Shown here one piece after another: positions 31,876 to 42,890 of a DNA stretch of 64,000 nt. Below the pieces are notes generated by a model. The model did not search any database, had not been told where the DNA came from, and saw only the letters and a list, made by a program, of their open reading frames with translations. Source of the stretch: Epiperipatus broadwayi (lineage: Eukaryota > Onychophora > Udeonychophora > Euonychophora > Peripatidae); the NCBI GenBank assembly GCA_028023455.1, contig JAQFVV010000055.1, positions 7,346,030-7,410,029 on the forward strand, read 5' to 3'. The stretch's first letter is position 1. Each line of letters starts with the position of its first letter. A program made the position numbers and the translations under genes.

Positions 31876-32075
31876 GATCAAAATAATCCTTTTATCTATT
31901 CAAAATATCAATGTCATCACATAATGGAATGACATTTTTTGATTTAATAGGCTTGTGATACCATTTCTCAGGTCTACATATTGACTTCAGTTCATTAGAA
32001 ATCTAGAGTTACTAGGATCAGCTAACATCTGTAGTTTCTTTGCAAAGTTAATCCATTAATTCTTTTTAAGCCTTT
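31876..32075. other. Spacer between inverted LINE pieces
   Basis: Probably LINE-derived but I cannot align it to a domain. Confidence 0.35.
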
Positions 32076-32530
32076 CTCATCATCATCATCATCAAACATT
32101 ATCAATCCACTGCAGGATGAAGGTCTCTCCAAGTTCAATCCATTTTTTCCTATCTTTAGCTTCTCTTCTTCACATAATCCCTGCACAATCTTATTTCATC
32201 CATCCATCTCACATGTGGTCTCTTTCTGGGTCTTTTACAATCTCTTGGAATTCAGTTTAAAATTTCAATTGTCCATCTATTATCATCTCTTCTAACAATG
32301 TGTCCAGGCCAACTCCACTTTAGTCTTTTAATTTTTTCAATGAGGTCAGTAACACAAGTTTGTTCTCTTACCCATACATTGCGTTTTCGATCCCTTTTTG
32401 TTACTCCCAACATACATCTCTCCATACTTCTTTGAGTGGTCTGAAGTCACTGTATTGCTCTTCTATTAAGTGTCCAAATCTCAGATCCATAAGTAAGCAC
32501 AGGCATCTGTCTTTAAATCTCTATATTTTT
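32076..32530 (-). pseudogene. LINE C-terminal domain, minus strand
   Basis: Minus strand reads from about 32495: LTYGSEIWTLNR, TTQRSMERCMLGVTKRDRKR, REQTCVTDLIEKIKRLKW, GHIVRRDDNRWTIEILN.IP, DCKRPRKRPHVRWMDEIR, RREAKDRKKWIELGETFILQ, ending in the ATGATGATGATG run at 32080. This is the clearest copy of the C-terminal domain in the window, with few stops. The plus ORF at 32360-32548 is antisense. Confidence 0.75.
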
Positions 32531-32539
32531 TATGAAGTT

Positions 32540-32880
32540 CACATTTAATTTATTATTCTGTCAAGAAAAAATTGGCATGTTTCCTTTTCATCAACTCACT
32601 AATAATAAGAAAATGATCAGAAAACAGACCATGATTGTTCTCGTTAGTGAATTCGATTCTTTATTATTTATAACACATAGCTTAATAGAATCTACATATC
32701 AGTAAAATGAGAATCCCAAAGATCCCAATGAATAATTTTAGTGGTTAATAGCTGTTGAGATATTTCTAAAAAAACAAACATCAATTTTCTCGTCACTATG
32801 ATTAGAGTATGACCTATTTTTTGATGCAAATCTTGGAGTATATTAATCTGTGATAAGTCTATCATCAAAAAATGAAACAT
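32540..32880 (-). pseudogene. Probable LINE endonuclease end, minus strand
   Basis: A frame reads THWDLWDSHFTD-like sequence and, further on, GLFSDHFLIISELM. SDH is the C-terminal catalytic motif of the AP-type endonuclease of LINEs, which fits the position upstream of the C-terminal domain on the same strand with RT deleted. Match is short, so the call is tentative. Confidence 0.4.
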
Positions 32881-33070
32881 ATGGACATGAGAACAATTAG
32901 AGGTCATTGATATCACTGAAAAAAATGAGAGAGTAAAATAGACCTGGGCTGGATATAGTTGTTAGAAGAGATGATACTAGATGGCAGATGATGTTTTGAA
33001 TTAGATCCCAACAGAATGTAAAAGACCTAGAAAGAGAACACATATAAATGAATTGATATAAGGAAGTTTG
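32881..33070 (+). pseudogene. LINE C-terminal relic, plus strand
   Basis: Degraded copy with WAGYSC-like (from WAGHIV) and RW.MMF.I.SQQNVKDLERE-like order, then a GAATTGATATAAGGAAG tail. Abuts the minus-strand LINE copy, forming another inverted pair. Confidence 0.5.
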
Positions 33071-33119
33071 CTGATAAGTGCTTGAATAATATGTACTTTT
33101 TTGTATTCTGACTCCTAAA

Positions 33120-33475
33120 TGTAATGTAATTCTAAGGCATAATGTCTACATAGGTATGACCCTAATATCAAATCCAACAAGGGTTTTGAGCATCACAACT
33201 TCAGTTTTTCAATGAAATTGAGTATTGAATAGTTGAAAAGGTTAAAAGATTGAAGCCTAACCATTAAAGTTTGATGAATTGCTAACAATATAAACTGAGT
33301 AGTGATTGGACATATGTGTGGGAGATTATGATCTGGCCCAACTGATGAGCGCTGGTTCTGCACAAAGTATTATCTTGTGGATTATGTATCTTTTTTGCAT
33401 GTGTGGAATCATGTAGGTTGGTTACTTGAGATAGCAGTGGAGGATGAATAGTCTGATCCCTTAATTTACATAATG
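33120..33475 (+). mobile_element. Family A2 copy with degraded hammerhead
   Basis: Blocks GATTGAAGCC.A.CCATTAAAG and GATCTGGCCCAACTGATGAG are shared with 6440-7260. The HHR (33320-33390) keeps CTGATGA at 33342-33348. Stem II GCGCTG/CTGCAC has two mismatches and GAAA reads AAAG. Inactive. Confidence 0.7.
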
Positions 33476-33625
33476 TAAGGTATTAAATGTGATTCTTTTG
33501 AACATGGATTCATTCACATTCTTTAATAATGATTTTATTTCCTAATGAACATATTTGTGATAACAATCTGTAACAAACAAAAATTCATTTCAATTTGCAA
33601 CACCAATATAATTATTTACAATAAC

Positions 33626-33732
33626 ATGTTTTTTTTTCCATGTGTCATAGCATCGGCTAGGAAGCGAACCCGCTAATCCGGACAACTGCTTGTAAGGCAG
33701 CTGTGCTGACCTCTCGACCACCAACGCTTGAC
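33626..33732 (-). mobile_element. tRNA-derived SINE, copy 2, with 9-bp TSD
   Basis: Reverse complement: GGTGGTCGAGAGGTCAGC (A box), GGGTTCGCTTCC (B box), GATGCTATGACAC, then an A-rich tail. TACAATAAC flanks it at 33617-33625 and 33733-33741. Confidence 0.82.
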
Positions 33733-33741
33733 TACAATAAC

Positions 33742-34859
33742 TTATGTTCAAGTCTTATTTTTACCAATACATAAATTAAAGTCCTCCCATCCCCAAATTG
33801 ACTTTTTAATAATATTGCACAGATTAATAATATTGCACAGACCAATTATGATCCTTTCATTGTGATTATGAGAAATTCCAAAAGTAAATAAATTACTAAA
33901 TTAGACTTTAGAGCAAATTTCCACATCTTCATTTCTTCTTTTTCTTATTAATCTGCCCTTCTATCAAAACCTCTATCTATCTAAGCTTCCTCTATTTGGA
34001 AGATGAGTTTCATTAAGAACTGTTATCTCAGTCTTAAATCTTGATAGTTCCTTAGTCATTAGTGTTGCCCCTCCAATATGATCTTGAAGAGTTTTCTAGC
34101 AAGTAATCCATTTCATGCATCTACTTTAATAATAAAATAACTCACCAGTGCCTTCTGATTATCACTATTACTGATATTATTATTTCTTTTCTATTAATGA
34201 ATAATCCACCAGGTATCACAACCTAGATAGATTGTGTGAGATGAATCATTTTTTGACATTTTTCTAGGTCTATTCCATTTCCATGGTAGGCAGATTAATC
34301 TTTAAATAGGTCTACTAAAATATAATCTTTTCCAACTGAACTCCTATTTCAAATCCAGGTTCAAACTGACTCATTAGTGATTGTACTGCCCCAAGCAAAA
34401 AAATCACATCTAAGGACTATCCGCCTATGAAGTCTGTCTCTATCATTGTTTACCTTAATTTTAAAAAGTTTGTGTTTTAAAAAAAAGTGAAAAAGCGAAT
34501 TGGAGATTAAAATGCTGCGTGTTTAATTAAAGGCTGGAAATGTAGTCATCCGCCAACACACACACACACACATACACAATCCCATTGTCGCAGTTAGAAG
34601 TTCGTAATGACCAGACCTTATACTAACTTAAGTAACTGAGAAAGGAAAAAAAAAAGAGAGGAAAGACTGTTGTATCGGAAACAATGTCTAGCCTTTGATG
34701 AACAATGCATCAGGGATATTTTTTGTCAGCCACAGTTTATGTTATTCTCAATTAATCATTATATCTGAAGGTCGTTTAATTATCCGCCACCTGATGAGCG
34801 CAGCACCGCCGGCTGAAGATAATCATGAATGATACTCGTATTTTTTTTGCTGCCTTTAA
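33742..34859. other. Intergenic, no recognisable gene
   Basis: A CA-repeat at about 34555-34577 and purine-rich DNA near 34645. The part 34000-34480 is less AT-rich and may be a decayed transposon, but I see no domain. CTGATGAGC at 34791 was tested and rejected as a hammerhead. Confidence 0.4.
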
Positions 34860-35440
34860 CTTACACTTTTATGTTAAATACAATATCTAATAACACTGAT
34901 ACACTCAAGCACATATTTGCTGAAAAGATAAATAATCACCAATATCCGTATTTCATGCTAAACCAGCAATCATCAGTTGGTCCAAGATTATCATCTCCCA
35001 CACATATATACTATAAGCGCTCAGATATATATTAAGATAGACAATCTTCATACTTTAATGGACAGGCTCCAATCTACTACACACTCCAACTCTTCAACCG
35101 TCCATCAAATTGAAAATCTGATGATGGAATGCTCGAAGGCCACCCTGAGGCCGAGATTCTTGTCACACCCATGTTGACCTAAAGTCAATCTGAACACCAC
35201 ATGTACAGGACATAATCCATTAAATACATATGCAAGGATGGGCAGACATCTCTATAATGTAATAACTGAAACACAGGCTTATTATATACCTGTGTCTATA
35301 TGTGCTTGAGTGTATCAGTGTTATTAAATAGAGTGGAGAGTGGTGGGTCATGTGAAAGTCTGTGCTCATATATCCTATATTACATATATAGACACAGGTA
35401 TATAATAAGCCTGTGTTTCAGTTGTTATATACAATAATAA
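34860..35440 (-). mobile_element. Family A copy, minus strand with plus-strand inverted end
   Basis: 34895-35300 is a minus-strand unit with hammerhead (rc 34925-35000; CTGATGA rc 34970-34976, GAAATACGGATA). At about 35300 it turns to plus strand (TGCTTGAGTGTATCAGTG, GAAAGTCTGTGCTCATATA, ACACAGGTATATAATAAGCC). This repeats the head-to-head shape of the 11.7-12.7-kb element. ATACAATA occurs at both ends but is too short to call a TSD. The two ORFs at 34829-35177 are antisense. Confidence 0.75.
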
Positions 35441-36247
35441 TTTTATTAAATGATTAGATACAAAACAACAAATTATCAACAATAATGATTAGAGATAATC
35501 TATTATTTGATGTGAAGCCTTTTGTTAATAGTCTGTTTAGAATTAACAAATTATAATTTATCATATAAATTTTCTAATTTTTACTAATTCATAATTTTTA
35601 TTAATTATAGATATTTTTTAATAATGGAAAAAGGAACAAACAATCGCATATATATACGCGAACACAAACATCTGTATATTTATACAATCATAAATAAAAC
35701 CGACTATGAAAGAATAAACTGTGTCACGTGACTAGAGATGTCACATTACAAACTTCAAAGAGCTAGTGAGATGCGGAAATAAAATTTTTGCGCTGTACTT
35801 TTAAAGGTTTTGGGTGGAAAAAATTACGCGCCTACCTGATTGACGAAAGTTCAACTTAAATTTGCGGGTAAGTTTTAATTAGAATTATTTTAAAATAATG
35901 AAATGTTATTTAGTTATAGTTCAAATATTATTGCAAATATTACAAAATATCTAGAAAAATAACATTTTATTAATTATCTATGATGTCAAAACGCAATCCG
36001 GAGCTGTTTGAGTTGCTATAAGACTCGATTAAATAAATATGTGTAAACAAAAACAGAGTACGAACCAAATTCATCGCTTAGTAAATAGAACAGATTTACT
36101 AAGAAGAAAATAAATAATCGAAACGTACAAATAAATTGAAAAGGAAAGTTTTTATTTTTAAATGAATCAATTAAATAAATTAAATGCCCGAAAAAGAAAA
36201 AATAAACATCGAAGTTTCATTAAAATAGTTATAATTAGAGGGGGTTT
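35441..36247. other. Unique sequence with a possible regulatory patch
   Basis: No repeat matches. 35718-35870 is less AT-rich and holds TCACGTGAC, the core of bHLH-ZIP (E-box) sites, and TTTGCGGGTAAGT, which fits a splice donor. No supporting ORF, so no gene is called. Confidence 0.3.
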
Positions 36248-36400
36248 GAACCCAGACTTTCAAGCTACATTAAAAATCTGATGATGGTGCGTTTAAGCCT
36301 CTTATTTTCCAATTTTTGCTGTGTTGATCATCATCAGATTTTCAGGGGAGCTTGAAAGACTGGGTTCAAATCCCCTCTAAATTACACCTAGCATAGAATA
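36248..36400. repeat. Family A end-block palindrome
   Basis: GAGGGGGTTTGAACCCAGAC faces GTCTGGGTTCAAATCCCCTC with rather short AAAATCTGATGATG/CATCATCAGATTTT arms inside (with one-base differences). The outer arm contains B-box-like GGTTCAAATCC, supporting a tRNA-like component in family A. Confidence 0.6.
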
Positions 36401-36958
36401 TAAATACTATATATGTATTTAAAATATAAAAATAGTTAATAAAAAAAAATTAGCACATTGAATCTTTACATGTGTTAATTCAAGATTCTATAATGATATA
36501 CTGTCTAAGATCTTATAGATAAGCATATATATATATATACTAAAAGTCGATTCAGAATTTATTTAAGTCTCTAAGGTTTATATATTTATAAACAATCATA
36601 TATGTAAAAATTATTGAATATATATCTATTTTTCTAAACAGCGTAAAGTATACGCAAGTTCCTCTCTTTTAAGGTTTTATGTTTTTGTCTTTTTATCTCT
36701 GTCCCCTTCTCTTGATTTTTTTCTGAAGTGAGAAGGATTCTGCTCGTTGACGAGTGTTGGTTAATAAATGAATTTGCTAGTCTATTTAGTTTTCTGTTGG
36801 AAAAAGTTTATTGACTTAAACCAAGAAAATGCTTTGTGATGTTTGTAAAAATATCGACCATCTTCAAATAAAGTTTGCCTTCGTTTTGTATAACTTATTG
36901 GTTTTAAAATGTCATTACAAAGTAATGAACAATTATTATATTAATACAATTTATTATT
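36401..36958. other. Intergenic, nothing recognised
   Basis: AT-rich; the first 40 codons of the ORF at 36829-37080 lie here and have no known match. Confidence 0.35.
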
Positions 36959-37080
36959 TAATAATAACTACTACTACTACTATTATTATTATTATTATTG
37001 TAGTTGTTGTTGATGTTATTGTTATTGTAATATCATCATCCTCATCATCATCATCACTACTGTATTACTACTACTATTAA
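36959..37080 (+). repeat. Trinucleotide microsatellites
   Basis: ACT, ATT, GTT/GAT and TCA triplet runs; these create the I/V/S/Y-rich end of the ORF at 36829-37080. Confidence 0.85.
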
Positions 37081-38265
37081 GGCCTAGCCAATTAATTTTT
37101 GTGCACATAATAAGCCTTAAAAAAACTCGCTTTTTAAAGTAATTGAAAGATTTATTTAATATAGTCATTGTAATAAAAAAAAAAAAAATTTCATTTATAT
37201 ATATGTATATTCAATATAATGTCTCATTTTAGTACCAATTTCAATTCGCCTTTGGGGCAGGTGCTTCGCACATTTCCCATGGGGCAGCCTAAATACTAAT
37301 GATACAAGAAGGTTTATTGATGGATAAATTTGCAAATCACAGACTTTAGCATATATGGTCATTTTAAATCTTTTTTTTTCACATAATGAAAGTAACATAT
37401 TGTTTTCATTATAATCTTATTAAATCTGTAGATAGCATTTTTATGTATAACACTGCAGATATTTCTGAATAAATGGAAATAGTATTTTGATTATCTTTTG
37501 AATAGTGATGAAAAAAACTCTGGAATAAACTCTACAATATTCAGTATACCAATATAAAAAAAAAGTATAGTCAGCTTACAGCATGCACATTATTCTGAGT
37601 AGCATTTAACAGTTAAAATTAACAAAAAAAATCTCGTTAAAGTCACAAAACATTAACGTTTTCACGAGAATGGCCAATTTTTCATAATTAACGTATATCA
37701 ACACCATTATATTGTTTATTTAATAAATAGTCTGACATATTTATAAAATATGACTGATTTTTCTTCAAATCATTTTTCACATACAAAACAAAACTACTGT
37801 CAAACCAAAAACTTCCATTACAAATAACTTAATCTTCTGCAACATTAAATGCAAGATGCCCATGGAGTATGTTCCTCAGGTAGTCTATAAAATTGCATGT
37901 AGTTAACCTTCCTATAGCTCTATGTATTACAAAGAATCTTGCATAAATAGTTCCACAAGAAGGGCCCCATCATACATAATCGTACAATACAGTTAAGCCA
38001 AAGACTGAATAAAGAGTGATCTTTCTTGATCATGAATATGCCATGGGTCATGTGTTTTCTCCATTCAATGTTAGAACAATTTGCTCAGAAAGAAATGATA
38101 AGAAAGTACAAAAAGGCGGGGCAATTGCAAAGGACCCACATTCCATCAACAAAAAGGATTCATGTGTTCTATTGTCCAAAACATAGAATATCTAATTGTT
38201 TATTTGCATATTGCACCTTATTTACATATTACATCATACCAATTATATAAGTTTACTCATATTGT
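37081..38265. other. Intergenic, no recognisable gene
   Basis: Three short ORFs (37195-37398 -, 38026-38250 +, 38196-38399 +). None has a known domain; the last runs into a family B relic. Mono-A run near 37176. Confidence 0.4.
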
Positions 38266-38462
38266 TATTAAACAATTCAAAACAAAACAACACTCTCCAT
38301 ATAGTAGTGCCATCTTGTGCTAACAAGAGCAATCAATGGATGCCAGAAGGCTTGTGCATAAGATGGCACTACTATATGGAGAGTGTTGTTTTGTTTTGAA
38401 TTGTTTAATAACAATTATTGTGCTAGTATGAGATAGTGATCATGCGATGTTTAGTGGTTTTA
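38266..38462. mobile_element. Family B terminal arms fused as a palindrome
   Basis: About 52-bp arms (38266-38317 and 38361-38412) match with one difference, from AACAATTCAAAACAAAACAA through CTCTCCATATAGTAGTGCC. The hammerhead is absent. It ends with GTTTAGTGGTTTTACT as other family B copies do. Confidence 0.75.
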
Positions 38463-38845
38463 CTCATATTGCATAATCTTATTCAGCACTATGATTCTGG
38501 AAATGTTTTGCCTAAAGCTGGCTCAGTTCAATTAATTAGTTTATGGTTATTAATTTATACCTTTTCATCTGAATTCGAAGTCAACGAGTGTTTTAGAATT
38601 ACATATTTTCATGAAAAGAGTTAATAAATTGAGATTTACACAATTTATTACATAAAAGTTCATGTTCTTGGAGTTTTTTTGCAAGGCACATTTCAACTCA
38701 CCACTCACCAATGTAACTGGACCCACACTGACACACCACTTTCTAAATAATATTACATTTGTTGATGTTATCAATAGCATCCTGCAAGTTGGCTATAGCT
38801 ATTAATTTGTATTGAATATTGTAGAATTTATTCCAGAGTTTTATA
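38463..38845. other. Intergenic, nothing recognised
   Basis: Short overlapping ORFs on both strands at 38436-38780 without recognisable domains. Confidence 0.35.
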
Positions 38846-38847
38846 TC

Positions 38848-38960
38848 TATATCATTAAAAACCAGTCAACACTTAGACAATCCCAATATCAATAAAACAA
38901 TCAATAATTTCAAACTGTTGTCAAGGCAACTTACTTTTAACAATAAAGACAGAATATATA
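38848..38960 (+). repeat. Dispersed repeat family G, copy 2
   Basis: ACCAGTCAACACTTAGACAA through GTTGTCAAGGCAAC and TTTTAACAATAAAG, as at 24834-24945 and 49596-49710. Confidence 0.7.
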
Positions 38961-39277
38961 ATATATAATTGATTTAAATTATAATAATAATAATAATAAA
39001 ATATGATAATAATGACTAAAAGTACTTCTGTATAAGCTTTATATTGTTAGTGTTTATTTTTTAGCATTATTATATTTTTAAATTATTACCTATAGTTATA
39101 TTTTTATACTAGACTATTTTTATCATCTAATATGAGTACTGAATATTTTTGGAAAAAATTTATTTAAATATTCCAAATACATTCAACTGTTAGTATTAGC
39201 ACTAGTATTAGCACATCAAACAGGTTAGTATATGCACAACATTTTGAGAGATATTATTCTTTCCACTTCTTCAGGTG

Positions 39278-39385
39278 TTGCTGACCTGATCAGTGACAGT
39301 ACTAGCATGGAATTCAAACCTGCACAGTTAGATACTTGAGTATTGAATTTTAAGGTAACGCTCTAACCAACTGAGCCAACCTGCC
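39278..39385 (-). repeat. tRNA-like block in pLTR of the minus Penelope copy
   Basis: Minus strand: TTGGCTCAGTTGGTTAGAGC, then a B-box position reading GGTTTGAATTCC. It is followed by the CACTGATCAGGTCAGCAACACCTGAAGAAG stretch (first part of the hammerhead-like motif). Confidence 0.65.
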
Positions 39386-39654
39386 AATGGCAATAGTCAG
39401 TAGAAATTTTATATATTTATCTATGAGGTTCCTCCTGATTTCTCCACTTTTTCATCAGAGTAAAGTTGATTAGTGGTTTCCATACATTATGTAGTCACAC
39501 TAGGTTGGCTTATGGGATTTTTTGCTATTGTCATGTGAGCAGCCTCTTTAAATTTTCTTCGTTGTATCTTTTCTTCTCTATCCAATATTTTTGTATTTTC
39601 CCAATTGAACATTAGCACACACATGTCTGCTACCTGAGGTACATCACTGTTTTC

Positions 39655-39795
39655 TCTCTTCTAATCATCAGTTTGTGTTCTTGCAAGCACTTTTCAATGG
39701 GATGACTGGTCTCACCAATATATGTTCTTCCACATTCACATGGTGTTTTGTAGATGCAGTTTTTTCTTTCCAGAATTTCAAGTTTAGGCTTTGTA
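39655..39795 (-). pseudogene. GIY-YIG endonuclease, minus Penelope copy
   Basis: Minus-strand translation is uninterrupted over the core: NCIYKTPCECGRTYIGETSH, PIEKCLQEHKLMIRR. The CIY and YIG halves, the CxC between them and the EH pair match the Penelope-type GIY-YIG nuclease, which nicks target DNA for reverse transcription. The catalytic arginine position after ETSH is not conserved as R (SHPIEK). It is disconnected from RT by frame breaks, so the element is dead, but this domain is the best preserved EN here. Confidence 0.8.
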
Positions 39796-40154
39796 GATGT
39801 TAGAATTCCTCTTAGTGTGTTATGGCTCTGGAAAGCTGTTTTGATGTTATACTGATTGCAGATTTTCCTTAATTTGTCAGTTATTTTTGGAATTTATAAA
39901 TACAATACAATACCAATAATTGTCTTTTCTTTTGATGGTTCTTTTTGTTATCTATTTAGTGTTTTCTCAATAACAACTGATGGAAAACCATTTTTTATAA
40001 GAGTTTGTTTTTAATAAATCTTTTCTTTTTCCTAATCACTGGTTTCTGAACAAACTTTTTTTGCTTCATTCCATAGCGATAGTATAACTCCATGTTTTGT
40101 GTTTCTGGTGTGATTGGATGTATAGTCTGGATATTTTCCTGTATGTGTGGGTTT

Positions 40155-41520
40155 TCAGTAAACCGTAGTTTTGATTTTGTGATGAAGGAGTCTTGTCATC
40201 AGAACATCTAAGAATGCCATTTTTTGTTTTTGTTTTGATTCTATTGTAAATTTAATTGAGGAGGATATGTTGCTGACATGTTTCCAGAAATTTTGTAGCA
40301 GTACTTCACCATGTGGCCATATAACAAATGTATCATCCATATACTGAAGCCAAACATTAGGTAGATATGGAGTAGTTTTTATGGCTATGGTTTCAAGTTC
40401 TTCCATGCAAATATTGCTAATCAGAGGAGACAATGGTAAGCCCCTAGCCATTCCTTGATTTTGTTGGAAAGAATTCTGTGTTATATGAAAGTAGGTTGTT
40501 TTATACAGAATGTTAATAGTTCCATTATACTATCAGTAGGAAGAGCTCTTCTGGTTTGTAAACTATTATCACCATTTAATCTTTTCCTTACAATAGACAA
40601 TGCTTCTTCACATTGTACATTCATGAACAAACTTTCCACATCAAAGCTTACCAGTAAGTCAGTTCTTTTAATTTTTATGTTCTTGATTAATTCTATAAAG
40701 TGTCTAGAATCCCTGACAAAGGACTGGGTCTTATATGCCAAAAGACTTAGAATTCTGAGAGGAATCTTGTCAAATTTTGGCATGAAGAATCTCTAGAACT
40801 AACAATAGGTCTTAATAGAACATGATCTTTATGGATTTTAGGTAGACCATAAAGATAAGGAATTTTGTTTGATTATTTTACTTTTATCTGAATCAGTGAA
40901 GTACCTGCGATGATTTGTGACTAATGCTTGTAACTTTGTTTCCGTACTTGGTATCGGATTTTTTGCCACTTTCTATATTGGCCTAATGTCAGGAGTTCTT
41001 GTATTTTGTTGTCATGATCAATTGTATCCATTACAACTGTTGCATTGCCTTTGTCAACAGAGAGAATAATTATAGATTTATCTACTTTGAGAGAATTAAT
41101 TGCATTCCTCTCACCATAGGATATGTTTGACTTCATTATTTGTTGCTTGTCAAGTATTCTTTTTATTCTCCAGTGTAATTATGCTGCTTCTTCTAAAGGC
41201 AATTTTTGAGTGACTTCCTCAGTGGCTGCCATTATATCTAATAAAGAGATATCAAATGCTGTTATGGCAAAGTTTAATCTTCTTTCAAAAACAGAAATTT
41301 CAGTATTTTTTAGATGTTTAGAAATGAGATTTTTTAAAAGACGAAGTTGGTATATTGTTTGGTACATTATGATTTTTGATATGCCCATGTAGGCTAACAA
41401 GTTTTTTCTTTTGGCATTGTTTTATATTTTCTTGTAATGTAGAATAAGATTTTCTTACTGCTTGAGAAACTCTCATGATGTCTTCATCAGTAAGTTTTTT
41501 TTTAGAAAACATTCTACATT
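40155..41520 (-). pseudogene. Penelope-like reverse transcriptase, minus copy
   Basis: Pieces in order along the minus strand: LTDEDIMRVSQAV and TEISVFERRLNFAITAFDI (N-terminal region), SYGERNAINSLKVDKSIIIL then DKGNATVVMD (RT1), LLVSFDVESLF.NV (motif with first catalytic Asp, SFDV), GLPLSPLISNICMEELE (PLSP box), WLQYMDDTFVIWPHG (YMDD catalytic box), and IKFTIESKQKQKMAFLDVL. This is diagnostic for Penelope-like RT, which is related to telomerase RT. Five separate ORFs (40155-40451, 40481-40783, 40921-41136, 41179-41400, 41318-41512) must be joined across frameshifts, so it is a pseudogene. Plus-strand ORFs 40455-40796 and 41210-41392 are antisense. Confidence 0.9.
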
Positions 41521-41929
41521 ATTAATGGAATGAATTGTTTGATACTTAGAAAACCTTTGAGCATTTATTCTTTCTCTTAACAGAACTGTACTTGCTCTCT
41601 GAGTAATTTTCTCAGCTTTCTGAGAGTGAAGTGGAGGTTTTAGTTGCAAAACTTTGGAATTATCCCTTCAGATTTACATTTACGTAAGAAAATTAATCTA
41701 TAAGTGCATTGCGCACAGTCAATGAAACTCTAAATGTGATTTTAAGTTAAGCTAAGTGCTTTTGGGAGATATGCACTCCCATGTGTACAGCTTGACATAT
41801 AATGAAAAATATCTATGATGGATATTCTATGCAAATATATGTAAATTTTGTGTTAAATCATTTTCTATTTTGGCCATCTTTAGACCTAACTTTTCATAGT
41901 ATCTAAAGTTTTATATAGTATTGGGTCCA

Positions 41930-42592
41930 TACCAAATACTTAGTGTTTTCCTTAAGGTTTGTGAAGATGGTGTTCTAGTTGTATTTTTATATTGGACTAT
42001 TGCCACCATCTAATATGAGTATTGAATGTCTTTAGAAAAATTTTAACTTTTAATTAAATAATCCAAATACATTCAACTGCTAGTATTACCACATCAAACA
42101 GGTTAGTCTATGCACAATGTTTCAAAAGGTATTATTCTCCCTTCTTCTTCTTCAGATGTTGCCAGTCTGACCAGTGACAGTACTAGCATGGGATTAGAAT
42201 CTGAACTCTTTGATTCATGAGTACTGAATTTTAAGGCAATGCTCTAACCAACTGAGCTGCCAAAGGCAACCATCAGTAGAAATTTCATATACTTAGATGA
42301 GGTTCCTTCTGATTTTTCCACTTTTTCCTAAGAGCAAAGTTGATTAGTGGCTTCCATACATTATGTATAGTCACACTAGGTTGGTTTATGGGATTTTTTC
42401 CCATTGTCATGTGAACAGTTTTTTTAAATGTTCTTCTTTGTACCTTTTCTTCTCTATACAACATTTTTGTATTTCCCAATTGAACATATGTCTATTGACA
42501 CATACATGGTCTGCTACCGTAGACGCATCTGTTTTCTTTCTTCTAATCATCAGTTGTCTTGCAAGCACTTTTGAATGGGATGACTAGTGTGT
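41930..42592 (-). repeat. 5' pLTR of the minus Penelope copy
   Basis: Contains, on the minus strand, the end of the endonuclease (EHKLMIRR-like, degraded to TTDD.KKE), ACCTAGTGTGACTATACATA, the tRNA-like block with GCAGCTCAGTTGG, CTGAAGAAGAAG, and GTTTGATGTGGTAATACTA. Direct repeat of 39092-39640. Confidence 0.75.
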
Positions 42593-42726
42593 GTGTGTTC
42601 AATTAGGAAACCTAGTGTGACTATACATAATGTATGGAAACCACTAATCAACTTTGCTCTGAGGAAAAAGTGGAGAAATCAGGAGTAACTGCATAGATAA
42701 GTATATGAAATTTCTACTGACTGTTG

Positions 42727-42815
42727 ACATTGGCAGCATGGCTCAGCTGGTTAGAGCATTACCTTAAAATTCAATACTGAAAAATCTAATGGTCCAGGTT
42801 CGAATCCCATGCTAG
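42727..42815 (+). repeat. tRNA-like block with intact A and B boxes
   Basis: TGGCTCAGCTGGTTAGAGC matches the A-box consensus exactly and has a D stem GCTC/GAGC. GGTTCGAATCCC matches the B box exactly. The rest of the cloverleaf (T and acceptor stems) does not pair, so I call it a tRNA-like pol III promoter in the pLTR and not a tRNA gene. Direction agrees with the element. Confidence 0.7.
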
Positions 42816-42842
42816 TACTGTCACTGGTCAGGCCAGCAACAC

Positions 42843-42890
42843 CTGAAAAAGAGGGGAGAATTCCTCTCGAAACATTGTGCTTACACTAAC
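42843..42890 (+). ncRNA. Hammerhead-like motif in Penelope pLTR (candidate)
   Basis: Across pLTR copies the consensus is CTGAAGAA, then GAGGGG pairing with CCTCTC over a 9-nt A/T loop, then GAAACATTGTG. This fits CUGANGA, one extra A, stem II and GAAA. This copy has CTGAAAA (G8 lost). Position 17 after AC...GT is G in all copies, which the hammerhead rule excludes. Known Penelope pLTRs carry hammerheads, so this is probably a decayed one. Confidence 0.45.

Larger units (their letters stand above)
39092..42592 (-). mobile_element. Penelope-like element, minus-strand copy
   Basis: Order on the minus strand: partial endonuclease plus pLTR (42592-41930), reverse transcriptase (about 41520-40155), GIY-YIG endonuclease (39795-39655) and a second pLTR (39640-39092). 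Direct pLTRs beginning with part of the coding end are the known Penelope layout. It meets a plus-strand copy head to head at about 42595. Several frameshifts make it inactive. Confidence 0.85.

Noticed and set aside
34788-34825. CTGATGAGCGCAGC...GGCTGAAGATAATC as a hammerhead
   Set aside because: Core end reads GAAG, stem II would be 3 bp over a 12-nt loop, and no stem I partner exists; single occurrence.
42727-42815. Functional tRNA gene
   Set aside because: A and B boxes and D stem are good, but T and acceptor stems do not pair and the block recurs only inside Penelope pLTRs.
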